NCBI GenBank assembly: GCA_032622095.1
Contig: CP136062.1
Coordinates: 224,452,578-224,516,577, forward strand
Reading direction: 5' to 3'
Source of the DNA: Siphonodentalium dalli
Lineage: Eukaryota > Mollusca > Scaphopoda > Gadilida > Siphonodentaliidae
DNA: 64,000 bases
Each line of letters opens with the position of its first letter. Within the stretch, counting starts at the first letter, position 1. A model generated the notes under the pieces. That model was not told the origin of the DNA, did no database searches, and was given only the letters and a program-made list of their open reading frames with translations. Positions 43,767-55,408 of this stretch are shown here, piece after piece. The translations under genes were made by a program, and so were the position numbers.

Positions 43767-46700
43767 GGGATTGGTGGACTATCATTCACGAGCATAAAGT
43801 AATATGATCATACGCTAGCGTGATTAACAAACCAAAGTAATATGATCATACGCTAGCGTGATTAACAAACCAAAGCAAAACCACTCACATGAGTTCACGA
43901 GCATAAAGTAATATGATCATACGCTAGCGTGATTAACAAACCAAAGCAAAACCACTCACATGAGTTCACGAGCATAAAGTAATATGATCATACGCTAGCG
44001 TGATTAACAAACCAAAGTAATATGATCATACGCTAGCGTGATTAATAAACCAAAGTAATATGATCATACGCTAGCGTGATTAACAAACCAAAGCAAAACC
44101 ACTCACATGAGTTCACGAGCATAAAGTAATATGATCATACGCTAGCGTGATTAATAAACCAAAGCAAAACCACTCACATGAGTTCACGAGCATAAAGTAA
44201 TATGATCATACGCTAGTGTGATTAATAAACCAAAGCAAAACCACTCACATGAGTTCACGAGCATAAAGTAATATGATCATACGCTAGCGTGATTAATAAA
44301 CCAAAGCAAAACCACTCATAAAGTAATATGATCATACGCTAGTGTGATTAACAAACCAAAGCAAAACCACTAACATGAGTTCACGAGCATAAAGTAATAT
44401 GATCATACGCTAGCGTGATTAATAAACCAAAGCAAAACCACTCACATGAGTTCACGAGCATAAAGTAATATGATCATACGCTAGCGTGATTAATAAACCA
44501 AAGCAAAACCACTCACATGAGTTCACGAGCATAAAGTAATATGATCATACGCTAGCGTGATTAATAAACCAAAGCAAAACCACTCACATGAGTTCACAAG
44601 CATAAAGTAATATGATCATACGCTAGCGTGATTAATAAACCAAAGCTAAACCACTAACATGAGTTCACGAGCATAAAGTAATATGATCATACGCTAGCGT
44701 GATTAATAAACCAAAGCAAAACCACTCACATGAGTTCACGAGCATAAAGTAATATGATCATACGCTAGCGTGATTAATAAACCAAAGCTAAACCACTAAC
44801 ATGAGTTCACGAGCATAAAGTAATATGATCATACGCTAGCGTGATTAATAAACCAAAGCAAAACCACTCACATGAGTTCACGAGCATAAAGTAATATGAT
44901 CATACGCTAGCGTGATTAATAAACCAAAGCAAAACCACTCACATGAGTTCACGAGCATAAAGTAATATGATCATACGCTAGCGTGATTAATAAACCAAAG
45001 CAAAACCACTCATAAAGTAATATGATCATACGCTAGCGTGATTAACAAACCAAAGCAAAACCACTAACATGAGTTCACGAGCATAAAGTAATATGATCAT
45101 ACGCTAGCGTGATTAATAAACCAAAGTAATATGATCATACGCTAGCGTGATTAACAAACCAAAGTAATATGATCATATGCTAGCGTGATTAACAAACCAA
45201 AGTAATATGATCATATGCTAGCGTGATTAACAAACCAAAGTAATATGATCATACGCTAGCGTGATTAACAAACCAAAGTAATATGATCATATGCTAGCGT
45301 GATTAACAAACCAAAGTAATATGATCATATGCTAGCGTGATTAACAAACCAAAGCAAAACCACTAACATGAAGGTAGCTGTGGCTTTTTTCTTTCTTTCT
45401 TTTTTATCAAAATCAGTTTATTGATTCCCTGGTATTCCCTCCAAATAAGATTCACATAAGGCTATATTTCCCTGGTTAATTATCATTAATTAAAATCCAT
45501 ACACATTGGTTCGTCGAATGAATGGACCCCAATCGTAATAGGGATTGGTGGACTATCATTCACGAGCATAAAGTAATATGATCATACGCTAGCGTGATTA
45601 ACAAACCAAAGCAAAACCACTCACACGAGGGTAGCTGTGGCTATAAACCACTAACATGAGGGTAGCTGTGGCTATAAACCACTCACACGAGGGTAGCTGT
45701 GGCTATAAACCACTCACACGAGGGTAGCTGTGGCTATAAACCACTCACACGAGGGTAGCTGTGGCTATAAACCACTCACACCAGGGTAGCTGTGGCTATA
45801 AACCACTCACACGAGGGTAGCTGTGGCTATAAACCACTCACACGAGGGTAGCTGTGGCTATAAACCACTCACACGAGGGTAGCTGTGGCTATAAACCACT
45901 CACACGAGGGTAGCTGTGGCTATAAACCACTCACACGAGGGTAGCTGTGGCTATAAACCACTCACACGAGGGTAGCTGTGGCTATAAACCACTCACACGA
46001 GGGTAGCTGTGGCTATAAACCACTCACACGAGGGTAGCTGTGGCTATAAACCACTCACACGAGGGTAGCTGTGGCTATAAACCACTCACACGAGGGTAGC
46101 TGTGGCTATAAACCACTCACACGAGGGTAGCTGTGGCTATAAACCACTCACACGAGGGTAGCTGTGGCTATAAACCACTCACACGAGGGTAGCTGTGGCT
46201 ATAAACCACTCACACGAGGGTAGCTGTGGCTATAAACCACTCACACGAGGGTAGCTGTGGCTATAAACCACTCACACGAGGGTAGCTGTGGCTATAAACC
46301 ACTCACACGAGGGTAGCTGTGGCTATAAACCACTCACACGAGGGTAACTGTGGCTATAAACCACTCACACGAGGGTAGCTGTGGCTATAAACCACTCACA
46401 CGAGGGTAGCTGTGGCTATAAACCACTCACACGAGGGTAGCTGTGGCTATAAACCACTCACACGAGGGTAGCTGTGGCTATAAACCACTCACACGAGGGT
46501 AGCTGTGGCTATAAACCACTCACACGAGGGTAGCTGTGGCTATAAACCACTCACACGAGGGTAGCTGTGGCTATAAACCACTCACACGAGGGTAGCTGTG
46601 GCTATAAACCACTCACACGAAGGTAGCTGTGGCTTTTTTTTTTTTATCAAAATCAGTTTATTGATTCCCTCCAAATAAGATTCACATAAGGCTATATTTC

Positions 46701-46770
46701 CCTGGGTAATTATCATTAATTAAAATCCATACACATTGGTTCGTCGAATGAATGGACCCCAATCGTAATT
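43767..46770. repeat. Duplicated composite unit with two different satellites
   Basis: Two units start with 'gggattggtggactatcatt' (43767, 45541) and end with 'ttcgtcgaatgaatggaccc' and 'aatcgtaat' (45540, 46770). Unit 1 is filled with 38- and 71-bp monomers (about 27 copies of 'atgatcatacgctagcgtga' to 45370). Unit 2 has one such monomer and then about 32 copies of a 31-bp monomer 'gggtagctgtggctataaac' (45629-46632). The 31-mer derives from the 'aaggtagctgtggctttttt' junction of unit 1. A mobile element with an expandable internal tandem repeat would explain this. Confidence 0.9.
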
Positions 46771-48014
46771 TTGAGTATAAATTAGGCAAATCGTACTCCC
46801 GGGTAGTCTTGATCGACAGCTAGAGAATACATGGTTATAAACTATTAGTACCAACATCAAAGTGAAAATAGGTATACCTTGTTGAGATCAGAGGAACAGG
46901 AACCTTTTTAATGAATTTAACCAATATATTTCTTGACGCTGGGTGAGCACTACGGCTGAGATACTATACGGAGAAGTGTATCAAATGTATCTTCTGTTTT
47001 GTTCATAATTATGTGTCTCCTTTCGATTCCGGAAAATAGTGTATTTATGGATTATCACATGCATGTACTAGTATGTACTATATAGTCTTATGATAACAAT
47101 AGTTTCTTATTAAATATATGTTCTTTCATTTTGCACAGTACCGCACTGTAAATTAAAGGCCCGCCTTCGCACAGTGGAACGGTAAATTCGTGATGACATT
47201 CTTATTATATTTCACATCAGGAATTCCAATCACTTTTCACTCATCCCAATGTGTGTAGACTGTCGTTACTATAGTGTCGTTATTTATTGTGTGTTAGTTT
47301 CTCAATAAAAGGTAAACTAACGATACGAATGAACTTACATTGTAATTCAATAGTCATAATTCTCATTTGCAATACCAGTAATCGAAAGACACAGTAACAA
47401 GATTTTCCAAATACCACATTAATACTTTAAGCCCACCGATCTACTGTGTGCTCGCAAAATTCAAAACAGCAGCGTCGTATTAGATCATAATTGTTAACGT
47501 CACAAAATCAGATATAGTCTATATACGACCCAAAGCATCCGGCTTTCGTTCATTATCAAACAGACTTCACATGAACATGTTAATCAATTGTTATTGTAAA
47601 ACTAAGAGTCGGTCAGATTCGTTCCATGAAATATATGATGATGATGATGATGATGATGACGCGATTGCAACCAACAACGTTCTGCATTCAAGCTCCACAA
47701 CTTGATTACATATATAAGTGTAAATGTACATGTATGGCAATATCGATGGAATTAAGCTTCCAGTTTAATATTCATATTCTTCCTGTAATAAAGAGACCAC
47801 TTATTTTCCTCTCATTAATCCCCCCCCACCCCCCCCCCCCCCCCCCGGCCGATTTTGATATAGTTAACCTTTCTTTACTAAATGGATTCTGTTATTCATC
47901 TGGAGGGAGCAGAAGTGCCGAAGAATTCACATTAATTGGTGGGAAATGTTTAGGATAATAACTTAATAAGTTCAACAAACAATCTATGGCCAGCAGCCAC
48001 TTGGATTTCACATT
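46771..48014. other. Intron with microsatellites
   Basis: Holds an ATG/ATGATG run (about 47627-47659) and a C-run near 47820-47846, plus one possible CTLD relic listed separately. The Met-rich open frame is from the microsatellite. Confidence 0.5.
47868..47958 (+). pseudogene. Possible CTLD first-exon relic
   Basis: Frame NGFCYSSGGSRSAEEFTLIG then GKCLG and a stop. A Cys followed by F-x-x-G-G-K-C is typical of the N-terminal CTLD strands, and a similar piece occurs at 35890-35936. The preceding text 'tttactaaatggattct' also occurs near 410-425. No splice sites or further domain. Confidence 0.35.
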
Positions 48015-48018
48015 TTAA

Positions 48019-48409
48019 CCCTTTACCCAACAGAACGGCCCTGTGCCAATGCATTCTCTTATATATGCGAGTCGACCATAGGTCGCCTCGCATATATAAG
48101 AGAATGCATTGGCTTAGCACATTAAAAATTATAAAATTGTTAAAGAATGTAAGAAAAAATGGTAAAAAGTGTTAAAAAAGATTTTTTTTAGGCCAATGCA
48201 TTCTCTTATATATGCGAGGCGACCTATGGTCGACTCGCATATATAAGAGAATGCATTGGCACAGGGCATAACTGTAACTATCACAATGTGGTCAAGGAGC
48301 CGGTTCCAATGATATCCATATTTGTATGGTTCTATTGAGACAGACCGAAGATATTTTAGGCTGTTGAAGCTTTATTTGGCCGGTTTTGGTCGGTTTGTTG
48401 GGTAAAGGG
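48019..48409. mobile_element. TTAA MITE, family A
   Basis: TTAA at 48015-48018 and 48410-48413. Both 69-bp palindromes are present (about 48043-48111 and 48192-48260). 391 bp, same orientation as 7581. Confidence 0.88.
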
Positions 48410-48531
48410 TTAATTCATCAGCACACCCTGCAGATTTATTGGAGAAATGTTTGAAATGAAAATAATTTAAGCTACACAATACAATCCCTTTCTTTCTTTT
48501 TTTCTTCAGCATAAAATTAACGCCTCCCCGA

Positions 48532-48557
48532 GTTGAGCTACAGTGTCATTGACACTT
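48532..48557. repeat. Orphan hairpin end of the tandem-repeat element
   Basis: 'gttgagctacagtgtcattg' plus acactttc, the same terminus as 33478-33504, without a tandem array here. It lies just 25 bp before the first stalk exon, inside its polypyrimidine region. Confidence 0.75.
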
Positions 48558-48582
48558 TCTCTTTCAATTTTCCTCTTTTCAG

Positions 48583-48609
48583 TAACTGGTAACACAACGG
48601 CAACAACAG
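48583..48609 (+). CDS. Thr-rich stalk mini-exon 1
   Basis: A 27-nt exon between cttttcag and GTAAGA. It completes the EGF exon codon and reads TGNTTATT, a Thr-rich and potentially O-glycosylated stretch. Phase 1 to phase 1, so including or skipping it does not change the frame. Very small exons are hard to prove from sequence alone; the consistent phase and similar neighbours at 49297 and 50655 support it. Confidence 0.6.
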
Positions 48610-48905
48610 GTAAGATAAAAAATTCAAAAGATCTTTTTTTCAGACCTGAGGGTGAATCTAGTGATGCTATCCCTCATAGCCACCCCTTATCTGAAGTGTT
48701 GGCATGTTATACTTGGTATTAAAAACTGTTCTGATTTAATTACTAACGTTTATATCTATGGCATGAGGTGTCACCCCTGTCTTCCATGTCTATACACCCC
48801 TGCATTTGCTTGTTAGTAATACTCACATTGGCGGACAAATCATTGCCTTAAATGATCGGGAGTGCATAATTTGCCAATCAAGGTGTGCGCCACGAATACA
48901 ATACA

Positions 48906-49498
48906 CATGCCAATTGTAGTTATGATAGACCGTTTGAGCAGGCAACGACTTAAAGATCTTTACAGTAAATAAAGGTCGATCACCGGACCTCATGAGATAA
49001 CTTCCATTGGTCGAGGGCTGATAGGCGTTTTATAAGCATGGATTATGATAGCTTCCCTTGTCTATAAATTGTCACCTCTCGATTATAACATGTCACATTG
49101 TGATCATAAATTTCCTCCAGTGCCAAAATAATTAGATTTTTTTTTTTTATACTTTTTTTCCATCATATCAAAAATTAAAATAAACCATCCAATGCGGGCC
49201 ATTTATTTCAATGCGGCGGTGTCTGAGACTCAAATAATATTTTGTATTTGGCCTAATTTATATAATGAACCATAATAATATTTTTCTGATTTTCAGGAAT
49301 GACTTCCACAATGAGTACCACAAGAGGTAAGTTGGAATATATAGATGATCGTATTTTCTGCGATACATTTTATTTATGGCAGCGTTTTTCTTGAAACCTG
49401 ACTATAATTATCAGGATGCTGTCAATCAAAATGACAGATACGAACTGGAATCATAACTGTCCTCCAGATTTGTCCCTGAAAAACATAACTGAGTGCAG
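48906..49498. repeat. Segmental duplication, left copy
   Basis: Matches 50054-50853 nearly throughout ('gaccgtttgagcaggcaacg', 'ggaatgacttccacaatgag', 'cctccagatttgtccctgaa'). The right copy has about 190 extra bases (50275-50470) whose text also occurs at 8440 and 10950, so the left copy probably lost them. The pair includes one stalk exon each. Confidence 0.92.
49297..49326 (+). CDS. Ser/Thr-rich stalk mini-exon 2
   Basis: A 30-nt exon between gattttcag and GTAAGT, phase 1 to 1, reading MTSTMSTTR after the shared first codon. Identical in sequence to the exon at 50655-50684, whose flanking introns are also copied. Confidence 0.62.
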
Positions 49499-49654
49499 AA
49501 TGAGGTCCCCAGAGAGTGAATTTAGTGTCATTATCACACACAGTGGGCCAGCATCACAAAATTTACCCTCTGAGGAGCTCAGTCTGCTTAGACCTCATAT
49601 TCTGGGAAGTATCTATAATCTCAAAATAACATTGGTTTTAGTGCATAATCAAGG
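49497..49654. mobile_element. Foldback element F, partial
   Basis: 'gcagaatgaggtccccagag' and its partner 'aaaatttaccctctgagga' followed by the family's middle part; the right half is cut by the MITE at 49659. Confidence 0.65.
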
Positions 49655-49658
49655 TTAA

Positions 49659-49996
49659 CCCTTTACCCAACAAACCGGCCAAAACCGGCCAAATAAAGCT
49701 TCAACAGCCTAAAATATCTTCGGTCTCTCTCAATAGAACCATACAAATATGGATATCATTGGAACCGGCTCCTTGACCACATTGTGATAGTTACAGTTAT
49801 GCCCTGTGCCAATGCATTCTCTTATATATGCGAGTCGACAATAGGTCGCCTCGCATATATAAGAGAATGCATTGGCTTAACACATATTAACGAGAGGCCG
49901 ATCACGATCGGCAGATGTTTAACCCATACCTTGGCGATAGTGATCAGCTGTTGAAGCTTTATTTGGGCGTTTTTGGCCGGTTTGTTGGGTAAAGGG
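49659..49996. mobile_element. TTAA MITE, family A, internally rearranged
   Basis: TTAA at 49655-49658 and 49997-50000. One palindrome (about 49807-49875); the second is replaced by 'gagaggccgatcacgatcgg' text. 338 bp. It separates the two copies of the segmental duplication. Confidence 0.85.
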
Positions 49997-50053
49997 TTAA
50001 AGGAACATGTACTGCATGCCCATTTGAAATGATATTATGATACAATCTGGAAG

Positions 50054-50853
50054 CAAGTGCCAATTGTAGTCATGATAGACCGTTTGAGCAGGCAACGACT
50101 TAAAGATCTTTACAGTAAATAAAGGTCGATCACCGGACCTCATGAGATAACTTCCATTGGTCGAGGGCTGATAGGCGTTTTATAAGCATGGATAATGATA
50201 GCTTCCCTTGTCTATAAATTGACACCTCTCGATTATAACATGTCACATTGTGATCATAAATATCCTCCAGTGCCTTTCAATTGTTCTGGAGTTACAATTA
50301 GTACACCAGACTATGATGATCAGCTAATAATTTTCTTCAATGTAGTCACTATTTAATTTTCTATTTCACTATGTGTATACTTGATAGTCAGTCACAGAGA
50401 TATGTTATGAGTTCATGTATGTTGCAATTAATGCTCAATATGTATGGACATGTTGGTAGAAATATACCAAAATAATTAGATTTTTTTTTTTTTTTTACTT
50501 TTACCTTTTTTCCATCATATCAAAAATTAAAATAAACCATCCAATGCGGGCCATTTATTTCAATGCGGCGGTGTCTGAGACTCAAATAATATTTTGTATT
50601 TGGCCTAATTGTTATTTATATAATGAACCATAATAATATTTTTCTGATTTTCAGGAATGACTTCCACAATGAGTACCACAAGAGGTAAGTTGGAATATAT
50701 AGATGATCGTATTTTCTGTGATACATTTTCTTTATGGCAGCGTTGTTCTTGAAACCTGACTATAATTATCAGGATGCTGTCAATCAAAATGACAGATACG
50801 AACTGGAATCATAACTGTCCTCCAGATTTGTCCCTGAAAAACATAACTGAGTG
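50054..50853. repeat. Segmental duplication, right copy
   Basis: Copy of 48906-49498 in the same orientation, with the extra internal block described there. Sequence agreement is very high, suggesting a recent event. Confidence 0.92.
50655..50684 (+). CDS. Ser/Thr-rich stalk mini-exon 3, duplicate of mini-exon 2
   Basis: Same 30 bases, acceptor and donor as 49297-49326. If both are used, the stalk gains another ten Ser/Thr-rich residues in frame. Confidence 0.6.
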
Positions 50854-51282
50854 ATGACAGCTGCAAATGTTAAAAACAGGAAAATTCCCCCTCATCCCCT
50901 TATTTATGAGTCTTATTCCCTTATTTATGAGGGGAAGAGAGGAATTCTTTGAATACGAGAGCAGGGGCTGGTCCAGGAATATAGTTTTTGTACCCTTTAG
51001 GTCTTAGCAGGCATATCTACAGAATATCCTGAAGTCCGCAGGTCATGAGGGGGGGGGTACAGGGGTTCTCTCCCAGGACATTTTTGAAAATCCAATGCTC
51101 TGAGAGTGAATCTGGGGTGTCTTGAAGCCTTATATTGTGCTAATCATATTGGTAAATTTAGTCATATTTTAGATAGCAAATTCTTAATTGTTAGTGATTT
51201 TCTGTATGCATCATTGCATGCTCAGTGCTGTGATATAGAGGATCTCACATGAGTTTCTATTTTATACGGAATTTATCAACCG
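50854..51282. other. Intron, nothing recognised
   Basis: No repeat or exon seen; a short local repeat 'cccttatttatgag' occurs at about 50897 and 50919. Confidence 0.45.
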
Positions 51283-51329
51283 AGTTCACTAAATTCGATT
51301 TGAGCCGAGGTTTACCGAGGCTCATATAG

Positions 51330-51565
51330 AATTTAGAGGACGAGGTTGATAAATTACATATAAAATAGGACGAGTGTGAGATACTTTTTATCACATGATC
51401 AAATAAACCCGAAGCAACGCGAAATATTCATCGAAAACAACAATCATAAACTACAGCGATCGCAAGTTATTTGAAGAACGCCGTGACGTCATCGCACGCG
51501 CTGATATTAAACGTGTCTATTACCGATAATTATGAAACTGCTTTTATGACCAAATTATGTGATAA
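51330..51565. repeat. Dispersed repeat shared with 35210-35445
   Basis: Same text with few changes ('aggacgagtgtgagatactt', 'gacgtcatcgcacgcgctg'). Preceded by 'gaatttatcaaccgagttca' and its near-complement 51335, a small inverted repeat. Confidence 0.8.
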
Positions 51566-52346
51566 AATTAAATGTTATGAGACCGAATTGAGTTTGAGTA
51601 AGTTGGGTGAGTAGCAACAATGTACAACACCCTGAACTATTTTGTTTATTAGAAGTTCTGTATCACTTTGAATGGTTTACCATTTTCCTACCAATATGTA
51701 TATAACTATTGTCATTGATTGAAAATATATATTCTACCTACCCTGTCTGAATAATATGGGTGGGAGAGTAGAAACCAAATTTTTATAAATATTACCTTTG
51801 GATTTATAATAGTTACCAGACAGAAATGTATATAAGAACTAAATTTGTTCATTTTCTGTCACACCTCGGAATAACGACAAAAAAGCTTCCGGATTACGTT
51901 CGTTAAAACACGTTGAATCATCGGTAAATCTTACAATCAGTACTATGTTAACCTAAAACTATGAACTAATTTGCCATTTTTCTGTTAGCTGGTACATAAC
52001 TTATTTATTGATCATCCGGGTGGGGGCATATTTACAATTCCGATTCATCATGGCCTAATTTATTCCGTGTTTTTAAAAACCTCTACCAGTAAGTTTGTGA
52101 ATTTTCCGCATTCTGCATTGTGAATGCTAAAAATTTAGATTTCCATTGTTTTTGGCAAAAAAGTCCTACTAATTATAACATGCCCATTCTCTATTATAAA
52201 ATCTAATGATAGAATATCATCTGACCTAAATCAACTGGGAGGAAGGTCATTATTCATGGTCGATATCTACAAAGTAAATTATTTTTGGGTGCCCAAACTC
52301 CGGACTCCCAAACCCAGTATACCGGTGTAACACGTCATCTCCCCCC
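51566..52346. other. Intron, nothing recognised
   Basis: AT-rich without element ends or exon-like frames. Confidence 0.45.
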
Positions 52347-52378
52347 AGGATATCTTCCCCCGCGGGGGAAGATATCCT
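52347..52378. repeat. Perfect 32-bp palindrome
   Basis: 'aggatatcttccccc' followed by 'gcgggggaagatatcct' is fully self-complementary with no spacer. Confidence 0.95.
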
Positions 52379-52395
52379 ACACCAGGTTGGAAATA

Positions 52396-52586
52396 CAGTA
52401 ATGCTCCAAGTAATCGACTTCTTAACCACAGCAGAATTATGGGTAACTTTTCAGGATTTAGTCGGAAATATGGCTTGTTGCCATTCATTGGAAAGCTCTT
52501 CCCGTGAGCCATATTTCCGACTAAATCCTGAAAAGTTACCCATAATTCTGCTGTGGTTAAGAAGTCGATTACTTAGAGCATTACTG
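52396..52586. mobile_element. Tc1/mariner-like MITE, copy 3, near-perfect hairpin
   Basis: TA at 52394-52395 and 52587-52588, ends CAGTAATGCTC and GAGCATTACTG. Unlike the other copies, the right half is an inverted copy of the left ('ccataattctgctgtggtta' against 'taaccacagcagaattatgg'), so the element is a snapback of about 80-bp arms. Confidence 0.8.
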
Positions 52587-52785
52587 TAGGCCTAGACCAG
52601 CCCTTGGGAGGGGGAAGAAATTGGAGGGATTAGACTTCCATTCCTGTTTCCCTCCCATCCATTCACCAGTTTTTTTCTATGTTGGTATAGTGATTTCTCA
52701 CTCATGGTCTTCGACCACATCACATGGTCAGTCATCCAATGGGAAAATTGTCAACATGTCATTGACCTCTGATCTCGCAATTTAA

Positions 52786-53167
52786 AGGTACTCAATCCGA
52801 TTAAGCACCCCTAAATTACTATTTCTTTGGCTTCGGGGGTAAAAAATATTTGATTTGAGTCGAGGAACCCACCCTTCAAAGCTCAGAGTGATCAGATATC
52901 GATTTTTGAAGTTTGTTATTTTTTGAGATGTGGTCCACTTTCACGCGCTCAAACGGACAAATTACAGACAAATTGCAGGTGTATGATGGATAACTCTAAA
53001 ATCAAGTAGTTATTATGTAATTTGTCCGTTTGAGCGTGTGGATGTGGACCACATCTAAAAAAATAACAAACTTCAAAAATCGATATCTGATCACTTTGAG
53101 CTTTGAAGGGTGGGTTCCGAAGCCAAAGAAATAGTAATTTAGGGGTACTTAATCGGATTGAGTACCT
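52786..53167. mobile_element. TTAA-flanked foldback element, 382 bp
   Basis: TTAA at 52782-52785 and 53168-53171. Arms of roughly 170 bp: 'aggtactcaatccgattaag' on the left, 'cttaatcggattgagtacct' on the right, with 'ttacagacaaattgcaggtg' in the loop. Not related to the C3T3 families. Confidence 0.85.
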
Positions 53168-53389
53168 TTAAATATAACCAACCATGAAACAGTCTGTCAT
53201 GTGATCGGCTGTTTATATAGATTGGATTCTGCCTTGAAATGATCTGTTATGTCATCAACCAATGAAATCGCACATGTCATTAACCAATGAAATAGAGGAA
53301 ATCTCATCAATACAATCTATTTTAAACCATAGATCTAGAGACGTACATCTGATAGGATTTTCTTCAGCTTTTCAGAGACTGAGTATTAC

Positions 53390-53829
53390 AAGCCTGCAAA
53401 TAGTGTGTCTGTCATTTGCAGAGTGAGGTCCCAATGGGTGAATTTAGTGACGCTATCATGCATGGCAGGCTTGCATCACCAAATTCACCCTCTGAGGTCC
53501 TCATTCTGCTTAGCCCTCAACTGCTATGGGAGACCTAGGATCAGATTGAAGTTCCCCAGTTGGGAGTTGGTGATGTTCACCCATTAGTCACCTCGAGTAT
53601 GCATTTTATCTTCTGCAATTAGGGGATACAGAAACTTCTCAGAAGGGATAAGGTAACTAAAACATTGTTAAATTGTGATTATAGATACTTCCCAGGAGAT
53701 GAGGCCTAAGCAGAATGAGGTCCCCCGAGGTTGAATTTAGTTATGATGGACCACTGTGTGGGATAGCTTCACTAAATTCACCCTCTGGGGACCTCATTCT
53801 GCAAATGACAGACACATTATTTGAAGGCT
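53390..53829. mobile_element. Foldback element F
   Basis: 'aagcctgcaaatagtgtgtc' left end and 'gacagacacattatttgaag' right end, with four gaggtccc/ggacctc palindrome arms. Flanking target duplication not clear. Confidence 0.75.
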
Positions 53830-53914
53830 AGTTTTCTGGTAGAGTTGGAAGAAGTCCACACAAATATAATAAGAACTGGTTGAACTATGTGGATATGTGG
53901 CTAAACAACGTAGT

Positions 53915-54325
53915 CAAGTCTGTCTGACATTTGCAGAATGAGGTCCCACAGAGGGTGAATCTAGTGACACTACCCCCACAGTGGGCTAGCACCACCAAAT
54001 TCACCCTCTAGGGGACCTCATTCTGCTTAGGCCTCATCTTATGGGAAGTATCCATAGTATCAAATTAACGTAAAACAAAATAATACTTTTTCCCTTCTGT
54101 TCAGTTTCAATGTCCCCTAATTTGCAGAAGATAAATTACATAATCAAGGTGACCAATGGATGAACATCACAAACTTCAACTGAGGAACTTTAATCTGATC
54201 CTAGGTCTCCCATAGCACTTGAAGCCTAAGCAGAATGAGGTTCCCAGAGGGTGAATTTGGTGATGCTAACCCGCTGTTCTGGGAACCTCATTCTGCAAAT
54301 GTCAAACACACTATATACAGGCTTG
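53915..54325. mobile_element. Foldback element F, adjacent copy
   Basis: Left 'aagtctgtctgacatttgca', right 'caaacacactatatacaggc'. Lies 85 bp from the previous copy in the same orientation. Confidence 0.72.
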
Positions 54326-54376
54326 GATAATAGCCTTTACATTGAATCAGTTTTTGGGGTTTTAAGATATAGACGG

Positions 54377-54528
54377 AACACAACGCGCATCTTAATCGAG
54401 TATCTTTTATCGAATGCGCATGGCGCAAGGATATATTTTGCGAGAGCGTATAGCTCAAGCGAAATGTAACTATGCGCCATCCGCAACGAATTCGATAAAA
54501 GATTCGAGATTATGATGCATGTTGTGTT
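54377..54528. repeat. Inverted repeat with about 38-bp arms
   Basis: 'aacacaacgcgcatcttaat' through 'ttttatcgaat' pairs with 'attcgataaaaga' through 'atgcatgttgtgtt'. The loop of about 75 bp has 'gcgcatggcgcaa' and 'atgcgccat'. Confidence 0.75.
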
Positions 54529-54849
54529 CTGTATTTATTGTACACTGTTGTGTCAGATAAATTAAATCCATTACTGTCACCTTCATTGAAACAATGACTA
54601 CCTTTATTGTGATTTAACTATGATGAATAATCAGTAATTTTCAGGTCATCACCCGAATCGGATTGTTGACGTTTAATGTACGTCATCTTTCTTGGCGACA
54701 TCGTCAACAAGAATAGTTCCGGCTTGTTTTCCACTAGAGGTATACACTAATATGTATTCAATGGCTCATATTCCGTTGAATACATGTGCCCCGTGTAAAT
54801 GGGTGTGGAATAAATTCTTGTATTTCCACTGGAAAATGGCCCTAACATC

Positions 54850-55150
54850 AACATTTGAGCTATACTGGCACACAACCCATGTTCATCCTAACATAAACAA
54901 TACTGGCACACAACCAGTGTTCATCCTAACATCAACAATCCAGCTATACTGGCACACAACCAGTGTTCATCCTAACATCAACAATCCAGCTATACTGGCA
55001 CACAACCAGTGTTCATCCTAACATCAACAATCCAGCTATACTGGCACACAACCCATGTTCATCCTAACATCAACAATCCAGCTATACTGGCACATCCAGT
55101 GTTCATCCTAACATCAGCTATACTGGCACACAACCTGTGTTCATGCTGGG
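54850..55150. repeat. 46-bp tandem repeat
   Basis: About six units of 'atccagctatactggcacac' and 'gttcatcctaacatcaac', some shortened. Confidence 0.92.
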
Positions 55151-55241
55151 CCCAACAATCTTTTGTTTTTTTTTGTCAATATAAAAAAACTTGGGCCAAA
55201 TTAAATCATTTTCTGGTCTCACAATGAATATTTTTGTTTTA

Positions 55242-55408
55242 TTTAACATCTAACATTCCTCATAATTATGTCCATACCTTCAAATACTGTGTCCAGACTT
55301 CTTTAATCCCACCACCATTGTTACTTGACAATATACCACTACCCACCATCTACCATTCAGCCTTAAGGCAGACACAGGATTCATTAGTGTTAATCCTCAT
55401 TACTGTTT
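55242..55408. repeat. Dispersed repeat shared with 56599-56753
   Basis: 'atttaacatctaacattc' through 'caccatctaccattcagcct' and 'aatcctcattactgtt', same orientation as 56599-56753. Confidence 0.85.

Noticed and set aside
45629-46632. Regular 31-bp direct repeats that could suggest a CRISPR array
   Set aside because: Units are head to tail with no unique spacers, and the setting is eukaryotic. It is a minisatellite.
47626-47958. 110-codon frame beginning with a Met run
   Set aside because: The start is an ATG microsatellite and the middle a C/proline tract. Only its last 30 codons, listed as a possible CTLD relic, are of interest.
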